This document shows, one piece after another, positions 1 to 29,280 of a stretch of DNA of 64,000 nucleotides. The notes under the pieces were generated by a model, which was given only the letters and a program-made list of their open reading frames with translations, was not told the origin of the DNA and ran no database searches. The stretch covers positions 3,277,501 to 3,341,500 of the forward strand of contig WPIO01000007.1 of assembly GCA_009760855.2 (NCBI GenBank), in the 5' to 3' direction. Source of the DNA: Cristatella mucedo. Its lineage: Eukaryota > Bryozoa > Phylactolaemata > Cristatellidae. Made by a program: the position numbers and the translations under genes. Each line of letters begins with the position of its first letter. Within the stretch, counting starts at the first letter, position 1.

Positions 1-117
<117 letters not shown>

Positions 118-1605
118 ACGCAATGCGTCGAGCCGTGCGGGCATTAAGGAAAGCTGCTTTGGCGGCACGCGCTGCGAACGCTCGAGACTGACTGTGCAGA
201 GCGTAGAACAGAGTGAGCTCTTTAGTACCTCCAGAAATACGACGATCCCCTTGAAAAAAACTCTACTGCTCTCCGGAAATTGACCAGGAACGAAGCACAC
301 GAAATGGCAGCTTGTCTGGCTCTCTTTAGAATACGTTTAGTGGATCACCTTTGGAGACGCACATCAAATCTTCTCGCGGAAGCCGTTCGCCGCCAGACCT
401 CGCCTCCAGAATGGCTATTTATGCCTGGTATGGTGGCTCTTCGGAAGCTCGATTGCCAGCCAGCCGGTAGGGCCTACCGTGCTTCCTGTGGGTAGGGTAG
501 GTGGCGTACTCTTCAGAAGGGTCTTGAACCTCTGCCGGACTGGGTGGTCGTCTGCAGTGGCGCTGGGAGACGGAAGAGGGCAGATACATCAACTGCCGAG
601 CTGGGGGCCTGATGGAGAAAACGCGTTTGATTAAGCCAGCCACGGTGTTTTCTGTCGCTGCTTAATTCTTACTACTGGTTATCGTATAGTGTGACCGTTT
701 TTTCTAATCGTCATGCCTATCTAACATAGTTGTCCGAGGATCAGGTCCTATCAGGTCCTACGGGCCACATCGTGTAAGGATCGAGTCTTATCTAACCTCC
801 CCGTCACAGCCGAGTTACTCGAAGATCTTTACTAGATCTCGTACCAAGAAGCGTCTCTTCAGCGGGGTATCCTCGTCTGCCTTATCGGTTACAACTTTTG
901 TACAAATGACCCCGCCTTATTTAATCTCCAATCACTCAGATTTGGCGGTTAAAATTTGAAACTCATGTCTCTCTTTCGTTGAATCCTAAATGCCGGTCAA
1001 CATTTCAACACTAAAGGATGGTGCAACCGAACTGATCCTAATCAGGAGCGCTTCACTTGCGCTGTGAGCTTTTAATGGTTAGAGAGGTGGGGATATCAGC
1101 ATCACGCACTCGCATTAAGGGTGAGATTATTGATAACTACATAATAAATTAGCACTGCCAATTCACAAGAATCGTTTACAGTCCGTAATGCAGACCAACC
1201 TTAGCGATTTCCATCTCACTTTCACGGACAATTTTATGCTGCAGGACTTAAACCCAAGACTCAGGAAGCGCAGCATTACGATCTATATGCCGAAGACTGC
1301 GTATATGCCCAGCCGTGGACATTCTCTCTCTCTCTCTCTCTCACTCGTTCTGTGTTTCTGAGAAAACGTTCGAATCCGAGTACCATCGAAAAAGATTCCG
1401 CGGCTAGATAGATCTTTAGCTCCAACGCTTTTCAACCGTGGGACTCTTAAGTAAGGAGCTATAGTAGATCGCATTGATCTGCGTATACAAAGCGGAACTC
1501 TTGCTCGGACCACTCAAGGCCCGCTGCAAAGCAGTGCTACCTGGATGAACAGCTACAGCTGCAGTAGCTTCCGCCCTCAGGGCCTCTCGGAATCTCTGCA
1601 TCAGC
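118..1605. other. no recognised feature
   Basis: Only short frames and a (TC)n run (1321-1343). I see no gene or repeat family. Confidence 0.5.
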
Positions 1606-2010
1606 ATCTACCAATACCTCGTACAAACCTCAAATCCTTTGGAGACCGGGCACTTAGTTCGTATGCTCCCTAAGCCTAGAACTCACTCCCGACTTGGGTC
1701 AGAACATCCCATGATTTGACCACATTTAAAAAGAACTTAAAAACACACCTATTTAGGACAGCTTTTCGTGGGTCCCTGTGATTAGTCCTTCATGTGCTTA
1801 TGCATGCTGACACTGTTGCATGCTGCCACTAACCACACTTGCATGCTGACCCTGTGCATGTCAGCCCTAACCATATTATTCATTTTGTTTATCAAGCATG
1901 ATATTACTCACCATTCAATTGCGTTTCCCTTTGCAGCAAATGAAAAGCGCATAGAAAGAGATTTGAGTTCTCTGAGGGCGCTTTATCAAGTGCATTATTA
2001 TTATTATTTC
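1606..2010 (+). mobile_element. family A LINE (CR1/L2-like), 3' end
   Basis: Starts in the RT C-terminal region (PRTNLKSFGD-like, degraded), continues through the 3' UTR rich in GCATGCTGACC motifs, and ends CTTTATCAAGTGCATTATT with an (ATT)n tail. Strongly 5' truncated. Confidence 0.85.
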
Positions 2011-2203
2011 TTTCATCAAAACCTCTGGGACGTACGCTTTTGCTCTGCTGGTACTTGACTATTCTCCTCACTTCAAAAATTTTAACACAGCATTATCTTT
2101 CTCCAGCTCGAGCTTCTTAATTTTCCACAATCCTTGCTGCTACCTCTAAGCTACTCACTGAACCAACAATTTTCGTAGTTCTGCAATGCTTCTTACAGTT
2201 ACC

Positions 2204-3206
2204 GTATTTTTACGAGTATAAGTCGCACTTTTTTTAATTTATTTTGAAAAAATAAACCTGTGACTTATAAACTGCAAGTCATTGTCAGTCATTGCATACA
2301 GTGACAGTGACGATTCAGACATCGACAATGTTGCAGAAAACTATAAACATATTAGCAGCGATACGGACGACGGGTTTCTTGCTAACTGTAATAATAATAA
2401 TAATAATAATAATGATACATCTAATATAGCGCCCTCGGAAAGCTCGATCCCTTTGTAGGTACTTTCCATTTACTGCAAAAGAAGCACGATAGAATGGTCA
2501 GTGGTAGCATGGTCAATAAACTCCAAGAATAACGTGGTTAGGGGTTACATGCACAGGGTCAGATTGCAAGTATGGTTAATGGCAGCATGCAGTGTCAGCA
2601 TTCACCAGCACATAAAGGACGAATCACAGGGACCCACTAACTGCTGTGATACATAGGTGAGTTTTTAGCTTCTTTTAAAATGTGGACAAGTCAGGGGATG
2701 TCGTGACGGAATTCGGAGTGAGTTCCAGGCTTTGGGAGCACACGAACTAAAGGTACGGTCCCCAAAGGATTTGAAGTTTGTATGAGGTATTAGTAGACAG
2801 TTAGATTCCGGAAAACCAGGTGGTACGATGCTTAGCCAGGTGGGACAGTAGACCTGATAGATAGGCTAGAGCAAAAGAATGAAGGGGCCTAAAAGTGAGT
2901 GACAAAACCTTGAAGTCGATGCGTTTCTTGATTGGGAGCCAGTGCAGGACGGCGAGAAATGGTGCGACGTGGCAACTGCGACATTCGCGACAGGCAAGCT
3001 TAGCTGCAAAGTTTTGCACCAGCTGTAAGTGCCTGAGTGCACAGGCAGGTAGACCAGCAACTGTGATGATTAAAGCAAACCTATATTAATATAAAATGAG
3101 CTATATATTCAGTGTTAGTTTTTCAATAAAAATCTGTTTTCTAGATAGTGTCCATAAATTTAGGGTGCGACTTAAACTTGGGTGCAACTTACACTTGTAA
3201 CAATCG
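2204..3206. mobile_element. degenerate DNA transposon with pogo/Tigger-like ends
   Basis: The left end ACGAGTATAAGTCGCAC (about 2213-2229) and the reverse complement of the right end, ACAAGTGTAAGTTGCACC, look like degraded terminal inverted repeats. Inside, an acidic reading (DSDDSDIDNVAENYKHISSD) resembles the acidic C-terminus of pogo-type transposases. The superfamily call is an inference. Confidence 0.4.
2390..3066 (-). mobile_element. family A LINE, 3' end, diverged
   Basis: A (TAA)n tail at 2390 is followed by the 3' UTR and a degraded RT C-terminus (FLAVLHWLPIKKRIDFKVLS). It lies between two inverted TAAGTCGCAC-like segments, so it inserted into an older DNA element. Confidence 0.8.
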
Positions 3207-3906
3207 TTTACTTATTGCAGATCAAAAGTCGTTTAGGCTTGAAAGCGCTTTTGAAAATTCTACCGTGTAAAACTCGTTAACTTCCAACGAACATTCTAAA
3301 GCTGAAGACATCATCGAAACAGCATCGTTGCTTCATTTTTCGGCAGCAGGCTCGCGCTCAATGCCCATTAGTTCTGAGGTGGATCCAAAGGGTACGATGC
3401 GTGACGAGGAGACATACCTCATAAAGTTCTTAATGGCTGGTAAGTACGTGTGCCTTGACTTAGTAAACTGCGACATTAACACGAGTTCCCGGCAGTACAA
3501 AAGCCGCACGCAGCAGATCAGTGAGATGCATGGAAAGCAAGAGATGAAAACGCTCAAGCGATCCGTAGAAAGTGTCGAAACGAGCTCAGATCTTGGTCCA
3601 GTTCCTGGAAACGCATCCCAGCTTTTCCAAATCAGATACTTCAAATATTCTGGCACACTTCATAGTTCCAACGATTTACATATTGTCATGCTCCAACGGA
3701 TCGCCACCACCTGACCGATGGCAGTCGACATACAAATTGCAAAACCTCGAACTAACATCGGGCCTAGACGATTGCTGCAGGTACCCTAGTAGGGTTCCTA
3801 GCGCCGGAGCACAATACATAAAGTACGACTCACAGGGACCCACTAACTACAGTGATAAATAGGTGCGTTTTTAATTTCTTTTCAAATTTCGTCAAGTCAG
3901 GGGATA
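3207..3906. other. unassigned, one plus-strand frame
   Basis: An open frame (3328-3714) reads SSEVDPKGTMRDEETYLIKF and similar. No family recognised; it may belong to the degraded DNA transposon on its left. Confidence 0.3.
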
Positions 3907-3942
3907 TATATGTGTGTGTGTGTGTGTGTTCGTGTGCGTGTG
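3907..3942. repeat. (TG)n microsatellite
   Basis: Short TG run with one CG interruption, next to the tail of a family B LINE. Confidence 0.85.
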
Positions 3943-3943
3943 T

Positions 3944-4880
3944 GTAATGTATTGTACTGTAACTCCACAAAGCCATAAAGACTATGTAGGTGTTACGCAG
4001 GGGAGTTTTGTCTAGCCCACTCACAGCCTAAGCGGCTTTCGGTACGCATTCGGTAGCCAATAGACCGTCTCACGCAACAAAGAGAAAGTGGGAAGCATAG
4101 CAGAGTCAGGAGAGCAGTTGAGGTAGTGAGTACCATGGAAGTAGCAGCTCAGGACCGCTGAAAAGGATGACCCATAGGCGGCAGCAGGAGAGTAATTGTC
4201 GTTGCGTAAGAGCTGTGGAAGCGAGTTCCACGGTCTAGGACCTGCAGAGCTAAAGCTTCTGTCGCCAACGGTCTTTCAGTGGAGGAATGGAACAGCTAAT
4301 GTATCGTCCACACACGACCTGCGGGCATGAAGAGGCTGAAACTGGTGCAACAGTTCTGCTACGAATGGAGGAGCCATGCCGTGGTGGGCCTTGTGGGTCA
4401 GGGTAAAGACGTTGCTCTGTATGCGTTGATCAACCACCAGCCATCGTAGCTCTTAAGCAAAGGAGACACGTGGTCTAACCTCTGGGACTTGAAAACTAGC
4501 CTTGCAGCCATATTCATAACCAGCTGCAGTGGCCTAGTGGCTTTCTTGGTAGCCCAGCCAATAGGGAATTACAACAATCAAGCCGAGACAAAACTAAGGA
4601 CCTAGATAAATTTTTTGCAAGCCACTGCGGAAGACAGCCCCCAATCTTAAATAGGGATAAGATGTGATGGCTAGCTGTAGAAGCAGTCTTCTGAATGAAG
4701 CTTTTAAAATTTAGGTAGCTGTCGAAAACGACGTTTAGATTTCGAGCATGTGGTGATGGTCGCACAACAGCATCACCTATTTGAAGAGCAAAGCCTTTTA
4801 ATCCAGCCACACGCATAGGGCGTCCTATGTTCGGTTTTATCGTCATTTAGTTTCAAGAAATTTTCCGACATCCAGGATCG
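3944..4880 (-). mobile_element. family B LINE (CR1-like), 3' half
   Basis: A short TAATG-type tail and conserved 3' UTR (CACAAAGCCATAAAGACTATG) are followed upstream by RT thumb/C-terminal coding (HARNLNVVFDSYLNFKSFIQ; LSRLDCCNSLLAGLPRK). Frameshifts and stops are present. Confidence 0.85.
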
Positions 4881-6140
4881 AATAATAATAATAATGCACT
4901 TGATAACGTGCCCTCAGAGAACTCAATCTTTTTCAAGGCGCTTTACATTTGCTGCAAAGGGAAATGCGATTAAATGGTGAGTAATATCATGTTTGATAAA
5001 CAACATGAATAACATGGTTAAAGGTGACATGCACAGGGTGAGCATGCAAGTGTGGTTAGTGGCAGCATGCACAGTGTCAGCACGCATAAGCACATCAAGG
5101 ACGAATCACAGGGACCCACTAAATGCTGTCCTAAATAGGCGTGTTTTAAGTTCTTTTTAAATGTGGTCAAGTCATGGGATGTTCTGACGAAAGTCGGGGG
5201 GGGGGGAGTTCCAGGCTTTGGGAGCGTACGAACTAAATGCCCGGTCTCCAAAGGATTTGAGGTTTGTACGAGGTATTGGTAAACTGTTGGATTCCGAAAA
5301 GCGGGTGGTACGGTGCTTGGTCTGGTGGGGGAGTAGATCTGAGAGATAGGCTGAAGCCAAAGAATGAAGTGACCTAAAAGTGAGCGACAAAACCTTGAAG
5401 TCGATCTGTTGCTTGACTGGTAGCCAGTGTAGGTCGGTGAGAAGTGGTGTGATGTGGCAACTGCGAAACTCACGACAGACAAGCCTAGCTGCAGAGTTTG
5501 CACCAGCTGTAATAGCCTGATTGCAGATGCGGTTGGCCACCAAGCAGTGAGTTACAGAAGTCAAGACGGGATGTCACAAATGCACGGACCAACTTAGACG
5601 TGGTATCCTCATCTAAACAAGCCCTAATTTTAGCAATGTTATGTAGCTGAAAGTAGGCAGACTTGATTGTGGAGCTGATGTGGTCGTCTAACGAGAGGTT
5701 TCGGCAAGCATTCAGTTTATCAGTTGCTACAGCAGATTCCGACGTCTGGTGTCGTCAGCATAAAAGTTGCATCCTATTCCATGAGCCTTAATAACTTTTC
5801 CCAAAGGTTGAGTACAAATGGAGAACAGCAAGGGACCGAGGACGGACCCTTGAGGGACTCTACAGGTGACCAGTCTCGTGTGTGAAACCTGAACCCCTAC
5901 ATGACACTCATTGTACACTATCAGACAAGTACGATTTGAACCATGCCAGTGCCTCGACTGCCAAACCGATTGTTGTTCTCAATCGCTCAAATAGGACACC
6001 GTGATCAATGGTGCCGAAGGCAGCTGATAAATCTAGCAGAGCTAGGGCAGTGACATTCCCGTCATCGTTGCCACATTGAATGTCATGGTTAACAAGGAGA
6101 GCAGTTTCAGTGGAATGCTGCCTCTCGAAACCCGATTGAA
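4881..6140 (-). mobile_element. family A LINE with degraded reverse transcriptase
   Basis: From the (AAT)n tail at 4881 it runs through the RT C-terminus (LTDLHWLPVKQQIDFKVLSL), a polymerase motif region [20 protein letters not shown] ... NFYADDT, and motif A-like LALLDLSAAFGTIDH. An internal deletion removes the part between YADD and the thumb. Several frameshifts; not functional. Confidence 0.85.
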
Positions 6141-6172
6141 TATATATATACCGCACTTCCGACTTCTGCAAC

Positions 6173-6424
6173 GACATCCCTTGACTTGAACACATTTAAA
6201 AAAGAAATTAAAAACGCACCTATGCATCGCAGCAGTGAGTGGGTCTCTTTGAGTCGTCCTTCATGTGCTTATGGGTGCATGTCACGCCTAACTATGTTCT
6301 TATCGTTTATTAGGCATGCTTGCACTGACCATCCGACCGTGTTTCCTTTGCAGCAGATGTGAAGTGCACAGGAAGAGATTGGGTTCTCTGGGGGAGCTTT
6401 ATCAAGTATTTATTATTATTATTA
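6173..6424 (+). mobile_element. family A LINE, 3' end
   Basis: Begins at the last RT codons (LNTFKKEIKNAPM-like), then 3' UTR and an (ATT)n tail. It faces the preceding LINE tail-out, giving a head-to-head pair with 4881-6140. Confidence 0.8.
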
Positions 6425-6479
6425 CTACTAAGATTTCTTAAAATATTGAATGTGCACTATACATTAGCCGGCAGTGCCC

Positions 6480-7770
6480 TGCCCTGCTGAGGTCGCGGGT
6501 AGTACGTGTGCCTCTCGCTTCGGGAACGGGACTACACGGCTTCCGAGCCGGTAATGGCATCAGAGACCCACAGCTGCCACATTGCTGTTCGCTCCGAGTG
6601 CTGAAAACCGAGGTCCGCCAGCCAAGCTTCATTGTTTGGCCACCAGCTGCCGAGAGCCACGACCACGAAGGGCCTTGCCACCGCCGACCGGTAGCCAGCT
6701 GGGCAATGGCTGCATCCTTATCGGCCGTCGGACGGCACCTTAGCATCAACGATCACCATATCGGCTCTGTTGTCACCAGGTCCGGCTTGAGAGCCGCACC
6801 ACCTGCAAGCATAAGGGCACGGCCTGCCGACATACACGTGAGGGCTGTGGCCGGAAGGGCTCCGACTAAGCAGCCCATAACTAGGTTCTGTCGGGCCGTG
6901 ATCGCATGCAGCATCGGCCGGCAGTGGCTCGGCACGTGGCAAATGATCAGCCACCGTGCGGGATAGGTGGCAGCTGGTAGCCGTCCTGGGGTATGACCGA
7001 CTCCTAGCGGCAGCTACTGGCAGCACGTCCAGGCGTGCTCGGTGGACGAACCGCCAGGCCCGGGACGACAAGACCTGTGGTCTAGAAGTGACCGTGGGTC
7101 GCGAATCTGCTCGTGGAAAGGCAGCAGCTGGCCCTACCCTGTTCAGGCTAGGTCGCACAAGCCCGGCCTTCCACGAGCCTTGCGAACTCGTACAGCTTCG
7201 TGATCGCTCGCGGCACGAACGAGTGCTCGATGCCGTCAGGGTCGGTGGACACCGCCAGCACTTCAGGGCTGGCTAGCGAGAGGCAGTAGGAAAGCCGCTC
7301 GAGGCGCTTGCGCTCGTCCGACCACAGCGACATCGGGCTGACACTGTTGCCGGGGCCGAAGGCTGCTGTGATCAGGTACCGCGAGCATTCCTCATCGGAT
7401 AATAGCATGTCAACCAAGCTGGCGACGGCTCGGTCGAGGCGATGACGTGCGACTTGACGGACTCATGGGTCGCAGAAACACAGTATGTGACAGGTTTTCG
7501 CGTCGCCGAGGACGAAGGCATTCGTCTCGGACCAAGTCACGGTCTTTCCCGACGGAACGCAGGCGAACAAATGAGCCGACAAAATTTCGGCAGACCACAC
7601 GTGAACCGACATAGCAGCTCCCATCGAAGCCTCTTTGGCTGGCTTCAAGACAGCCTGCTTAGGCACAAGCCACGCCCGACAGAGGTAGTCAAGCCGTGGC
7701 AGTAGGAAGCTCTGCAGGGCGTCGAGCTTTTGCAAAGGGTCGAGAAGGTTACTAGTTACTGTCATACTCC
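6480..7770 (-). mobile_element. R2-like LINE, C-terminal remnant
   Basis: Frames read, in order on the minus strand: thumb-like KLDALQSFLLPRLDYLCRAW; LLSDEECSRYLITAAFGPGN; SLWSDERKRLERL; AITKLYEFARLVEGRA; RARLDVLPVAAARSRSY; then LAGGAALKPDLV ... VIVDAKVPSDGR. The last pair matches the PD...D-x-K signature of the restriction-like endonuclease of R2-clade LINEs. It is frameshifted, and the CCHC zinc motif is not visible. No rDNA is nearby. Confidence 0.65.
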
Positions 7771-8165
7771 GCTACTGTCGGCTTACCTGCATGGATTGGT
7801 GTTGCACCTACAATTCGTTAGCCGCGATTCCATGGCTCGAGGCCTTGTATGTCGTTCATGTCGAGCGTCCACAGGGGACTGCACCGCTACGGGATGCGTG
7901 CTTGCAGCCTGGTTCTGCCTGGACGTGGAGGCTGCTACTGACCCTGTTTGGAACAGAATGAACCACTTACCACCCAGGCTCAATCAGGCCTGAGCAGCTC
8001 TAGTGGAAGTCACAGAAGGATGAAAATGAATTTTCAAGAACAGCATCAAGCAGCCGAGCTTGCAAGCTAGTTGCAGACAAAATACGAAGAGTCGCTGACA
8101 GTCAGCCTGATGTTAGGCCAGCAGATTAGAAATGTAGTCACCAACCCAATAGGGTGAAAGCTTTC

Positions 8166-8302
8166 GCTGGTTTGGTCCGGTGGCTAAGGTGCTCGCCCCG
8201 CCCAACGTTTGGCCGAGGTCGTGGGCTCGAGCCCTGGGGCATATGTGAAGCACCTCAATAGAGATTTAAGTTCTCTTAGGGTGCTATACGAATGAATTAC
8301 AT
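8166..8302 (+). mobile_element. SINE-1 (tRNA-like head, LINE-A-like tail)
   Basis: Head GCTGGTTTGGTCCGGTGGCT (A-box-like), GAGGTCGTGGGCTCGAGCCC (B-box-like), then GTGAAGCACCTCAATAGAGA ... TTCTCTTAGGGTGCTATACG, which parallels the family A LINE 3' end. Confidence 0.8.
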
Positions 8303-8796
8303 ATATATAAGCTTCACCTGGTGGTAAATGGATATGATCTGTTATTTACCAGCATATCGTGCGCCTAGAGACTTAAGCATCAGGTAATTGACCTTGAGAG
8401 CTGAGCAGGGCTTCTCTCGGTGGCTTGAGGTTGGATTCATTAATATTCACACTTATTTTGCTGTCGGTTGCCACTCGGTTTTTGCTCTGCTTCTGCCCAG
8501 CATCTGAGTGTCAGATAGGCAACGGTCATCCAGGGTAGCCGGATCGATCAAGTTCCTCACCGGCTGAGACGATACGTACTGAAGCTTATCATGTGAACTT
8601 CTACTGGTGGCCTCGGTCAGCAGCCCAATGACTGGACGACAAGCCTAAGCTTCTGTCGTCTATGCTTCTGGCACGAGATTTGCAGTATACCTTCTCTTTT
8701 TCCCCAACCCCCGAAAAATTTCGAGCTATGCTAGCCAGTTTCGGACAAAAAGGTGCAAAATTGACAGCCAACCAGTTAAAAATTCTTAAAGCTATT

Positions 8797-8802
8797 TTTA
8801 TT
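8797..8802 (-). promoter_or_regulatory. possible MRM3 poly(A) signal
   Basis: AATAAA on the minus strand about 370 nt downstream of the MRM3 stop, in AT-rich DNA free of recognised repeats. This is a plausible 3' UTR end, but the hexamer is common by chance. Confidence 0.35.
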
Positions 8803-9168
8803 TACACCACCACGTTTGCTTGGCAAGACTTTAACCGAAAGAATCAAGCATGGAATTGGTATCCATCGCATTAAAAAAATGTCAATATCATGTAAGTCAG
8901 TTTAGTGAGAAAAAGTGTATACAAGCAAACACAGCATAAGCTGCAAACATTACCCAGTAACAAACTGTGGGCACTAAATAGTGCTAGGGGCAGAAAACGA
9001 CCTCATGGCAATGAACAGGCAGGCGGGTGAAGCTACATGCAATGTGGGTGGATCGAAGTAGTTAAGCCCACAAGTTGGCTCTCCATTAGCTGGCCAGCTG
9101 CTATGCCTCACCATGCCGTACTGGAAATAAGCACCTGCTTGCCATCAGCCGACACAGCTGGTCCTTGC

Positions 9169-26486
<17,318 letters not shown>

Positions 26487-26488
<2 letters not shown>

Positions 26489-26589
26489 GACGCAGCTACA
26501 CGAGGCGAATGGGCCCAACCTGACAGACCACGTGAGGCGATATCTGCATATCCGCGAAGAGTCGGACTTGACGCGCGTCGGCGTGCTGG
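26487..26589 (+). CDS. possible first coding exon of a divergent gene, antisense to the MRM3 start
   Basis: An ATG at 26487 opens MTQLHEANGPNLTDHVRRYL and continues to ...SDLTRVGVL. A perfect donor follows (CTGG|GTGAGT, phase 1). The ATG shares bases with the MRM3 ATG in the palindrome CATG. The peptide looks ordered and non-repetitive, but I do not recognise a family and found no downstream plus-strand exons. It may be a chance frame in GC-rich DNA. Confidence 0.25.
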
Positions 26590-26959
26590 GTGAGTGCGCT
26601 TCGTTAGACGCACAGGAGATAGATTAACACTGTCTAGTTTCGCTGCTTAGCGTGACTACGTAAAATGTTCAGTATTGCAAGTTGAAGAAACGGGCAGAAA
26701 ATTCTTTCACACAGATGCGACCCGCGAAAAGCTACGCAAGACAAGGTACGACCGCTGTAGCTTGTGGCGCTTCCTGTGCATTACGTATTCCCTGCGCTGC
26801 CAAGGCATGAGCGTCCAGTGAACGCCGGGGACACTCGCATTTTACTCTATTCGATCTTTTGAATTTGCTGAGCAAGACTCCCAGCATAGCAGCAGTATCG
26901 AAGCTGTTGGATTGCTTTGCACGTCGTCTCTTACCACGCTACGCTCGTTGTCAACGAGC

Positions 26960-27077
26960 ATGACAACGCCAACCATTCGACCATGCTTCCTTTGCGTAAA
27001 ATTTAAAGTTTATGGAAATAGATTAATTTCTCTGAGGGTGATATGCAAATTTATTATTATTACTGTTATTATTATTT
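26960..27077 (+). mobile_element. family A-related LINE/SINE tail
   Basis: CAACCATTCGACCATGCTTC, CTTTGCGTAAAATTTAAAGT, ATTTCTCTGAGGGTGATATG and an (ATT)n tail. Confidence 0.65.
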
Positions 27078-27395
27078 TTGCCGTCACCGTAAGCTGCCGT
27101 CCGCGGTGAACTCGCGGTCGCGGTGGAGGTGAGGTAGAGGTTTTTCCAAAACTTTTAGGTTGGTTTTATTATTGTTAAGATAATGTAATGATAAATAATG
27201 ATGCTATGATATATGATATCAATGATGCTATGATATCAATATGCTAAGATAATGTAATGGTAATGCTGCTGTAAGTTAGTAGCCTTGCAAACGTAAATGT
27301 CGTGTATGCTGACAGCAAGGGAAATAATTGAGGCGGCTGAGGAGCAAGGCCTAGACGGGACGAAGAATGCCGAGCAAGAATGTCGCAGAATCCCC

Positions 27396-27533
27396 GAGCT
27401 GGTTTGGCCCAGTGGTTAAGGTGCTCGCCCCGACCACGGTCTTGCCGAGGTCGTGGGCTCGAGCCCCGATGCATATGTGAAGCGCCTGAATAGAGACTAA
27501 GTTCTCTTATGGCGCTATATAAATGAATTACAC
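27396..27533 (+). mobile_element. SINE-1 copy (well preserved)
   Basis: The best-preserved plus-strand copy: GAGCTGGTTTGGCCCAGTGG, GTTAAGGTGCTCGCCCCGAC, GAGGTCGTGGGCTCGAGCCC, AAGCGCCTGAATAGAGACTA, ending GGCGCTATATAAATGAATTA. Confidence 0.85.
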
Positions 27534-27917
27534 TTTTTAAGAATAAATAAGTAGAGTTGGGTGTTGTTGACATAGCAATGAAAGCCGAGATTTTTTTGGC
27601 GAAATAATCGCCCAAAGGGAGAGTATAGATAATAATGAGATCCAGCCAAAACACCAAAACCTGCGATACATGAGACAGTTTAAGGGCTCCCTAGATGGCC
27701 GACTGCCATTTACATCTACATTCCGATGTCTTTCACTGAGGTGCGACTTAACCAGTTTACCACCCTGCCAGTGGAACCTGGTCATATTGCGAGGTGCTCC
27801 AGAAGAATCCTATTTGCTAGAAACTTCCTTTTACCCTGCGACTTTCTCTCGGATTCAAGCGTACTCGCTTCGACAAAGGCACTTGCTAGAGTCGACTAAT
27901 GTTGGAAGTAAAAGCTT

Positions 27918-27989
27918 GTTTCCACCCAGGATCGAACTGGGGACCTTCTGCGTGTTAGGCAGATGTGATAACCGCTACACCATGGAAAC
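27918..27989 (-). tRNA. tRNA-Val (AAC), inverted-repeat copy
   Basis: The reverse complement carries the same 72-nt cloverleaf with AAC anticodon and an AAGCTTTTAC terminator context. It is in the left arm of the inverted repeat, mirroring the copy at 36294. Confidence 0.95.
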
Positions 27990-28537
27990 TTCCCTTGGTA
28001 ATGAACCCTATCACTAACATTGTACTATGATAGCTACCGCTTGCCAAACGATAGACTTTTCCGACGCTACGGTAAGTACTCTCAAATTCGTATTATGATT
28101 GCAACGAGCATCCTTAAATTCAAGCAAGACAAATCAATTTATTACTATTAATAAAGTACTTGATAATATCAACGTTAAACAAGCGCTACTTAGAAAACTG
28201 AAAGCCAAACTCTCTAATTGGGCTCTACCAGCATGCCTCCGACAGCCTTGGCCTGGGTACCTCGGTCTGCACTTGTAACGACTTGTCCAAAGATGAACAG
28301 ATTAGCTCAATGGTCTAGTATTCCTACTTTTAGAGACTTATCAAAATTTGGCCTAGCATAGAAGAAGTCAGAACGGCCTAGCTCGGCGGTGCAGTCGCGG
28401 GATACCTACAGTAAGGTCTTACCAGCGAGTGTTCTTTAACTTGCAATAATAGGCTTACAGTTGATGCAAAACTCAGCACTTCGCCTAATATGTCGAAACG
28501 ATTGAAACTGCCACACTACTACGATGCTTATTCGTCT

Positions 28538-28654
<117 letters not shown>

Positions 28655-28717
28655 AGTCAAGCCCGCCCTCGCTCCAACTCTCTCCCCCTACCTCTTTTTG
28701 TCAGCTGGTACTGTGAT

Positions 28718-29080
28718 GCAATGTAATGTATCTCCGTCTGTAACTCCACCAAGTCATAAAGACTATGCGGGTGTTACGCAGGAGAGTTTTGTATAGCGCA
28801 CTCACAGCCTAAGCGGCTTTCGGTACGCACTCGGTAGCCAACAGACTTCATCTCATGAAACAAAGATAAAGTGAGAACCAAGGCAAATTCAGGAGAGCAG
28901 TTGAGGTAGTGAGTAGGATGGAAGTAGCACCTCAGGGCGGCTGGAAAGGATGTACCGCAGTCGGCTTCAAGAAAGTCGATGTTGTTGCGTAAGAAGTTTG
29001 GAAGTAAGTTCCGCAGTCTAGGACCTGCAGACCAAAAGCTTCCGACGTCAACGGTCTTCAAGCGAAGACAGAGCAGTTCT
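28718..29080 (-). mobile_element. family B LINE, 3' end
   Basis: ATGTAATGTATCTCC tail, TTCGGTACGCACTCGGTAGC, then RT C-terminal reading FWSAGPRLRNLLPNFLRNNI. It lies in the segment missing from the right inverted-repeat arm. Confidence 0.85.
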
Positions 29081-29198
29081 TGCCAGAACCCTCACCGACT
29101 GCTGTTAGAACGAGAATCACAGGTGTAGAGACCGCGAGCAGTCGTTAACAAGCGTCGATCTGCTGGAGCCTATAAAGTTGGCATGCAATTATATACGC

Positions 29199-29265
29199 AC
29201 ACACACACACACACACGCACGCACGCACGCACGCACACATACACACACACACGCACACATATGTA
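29199..29265. repeat. (CA)/(GCAC) compound microsatellite
   Basis: CACACACACA, GCACGCACGCACGCAC, then CACATACACACACAC. Confidence 0.9.
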
Positions 29266-29280
29266 TATATAGACTTGTCA

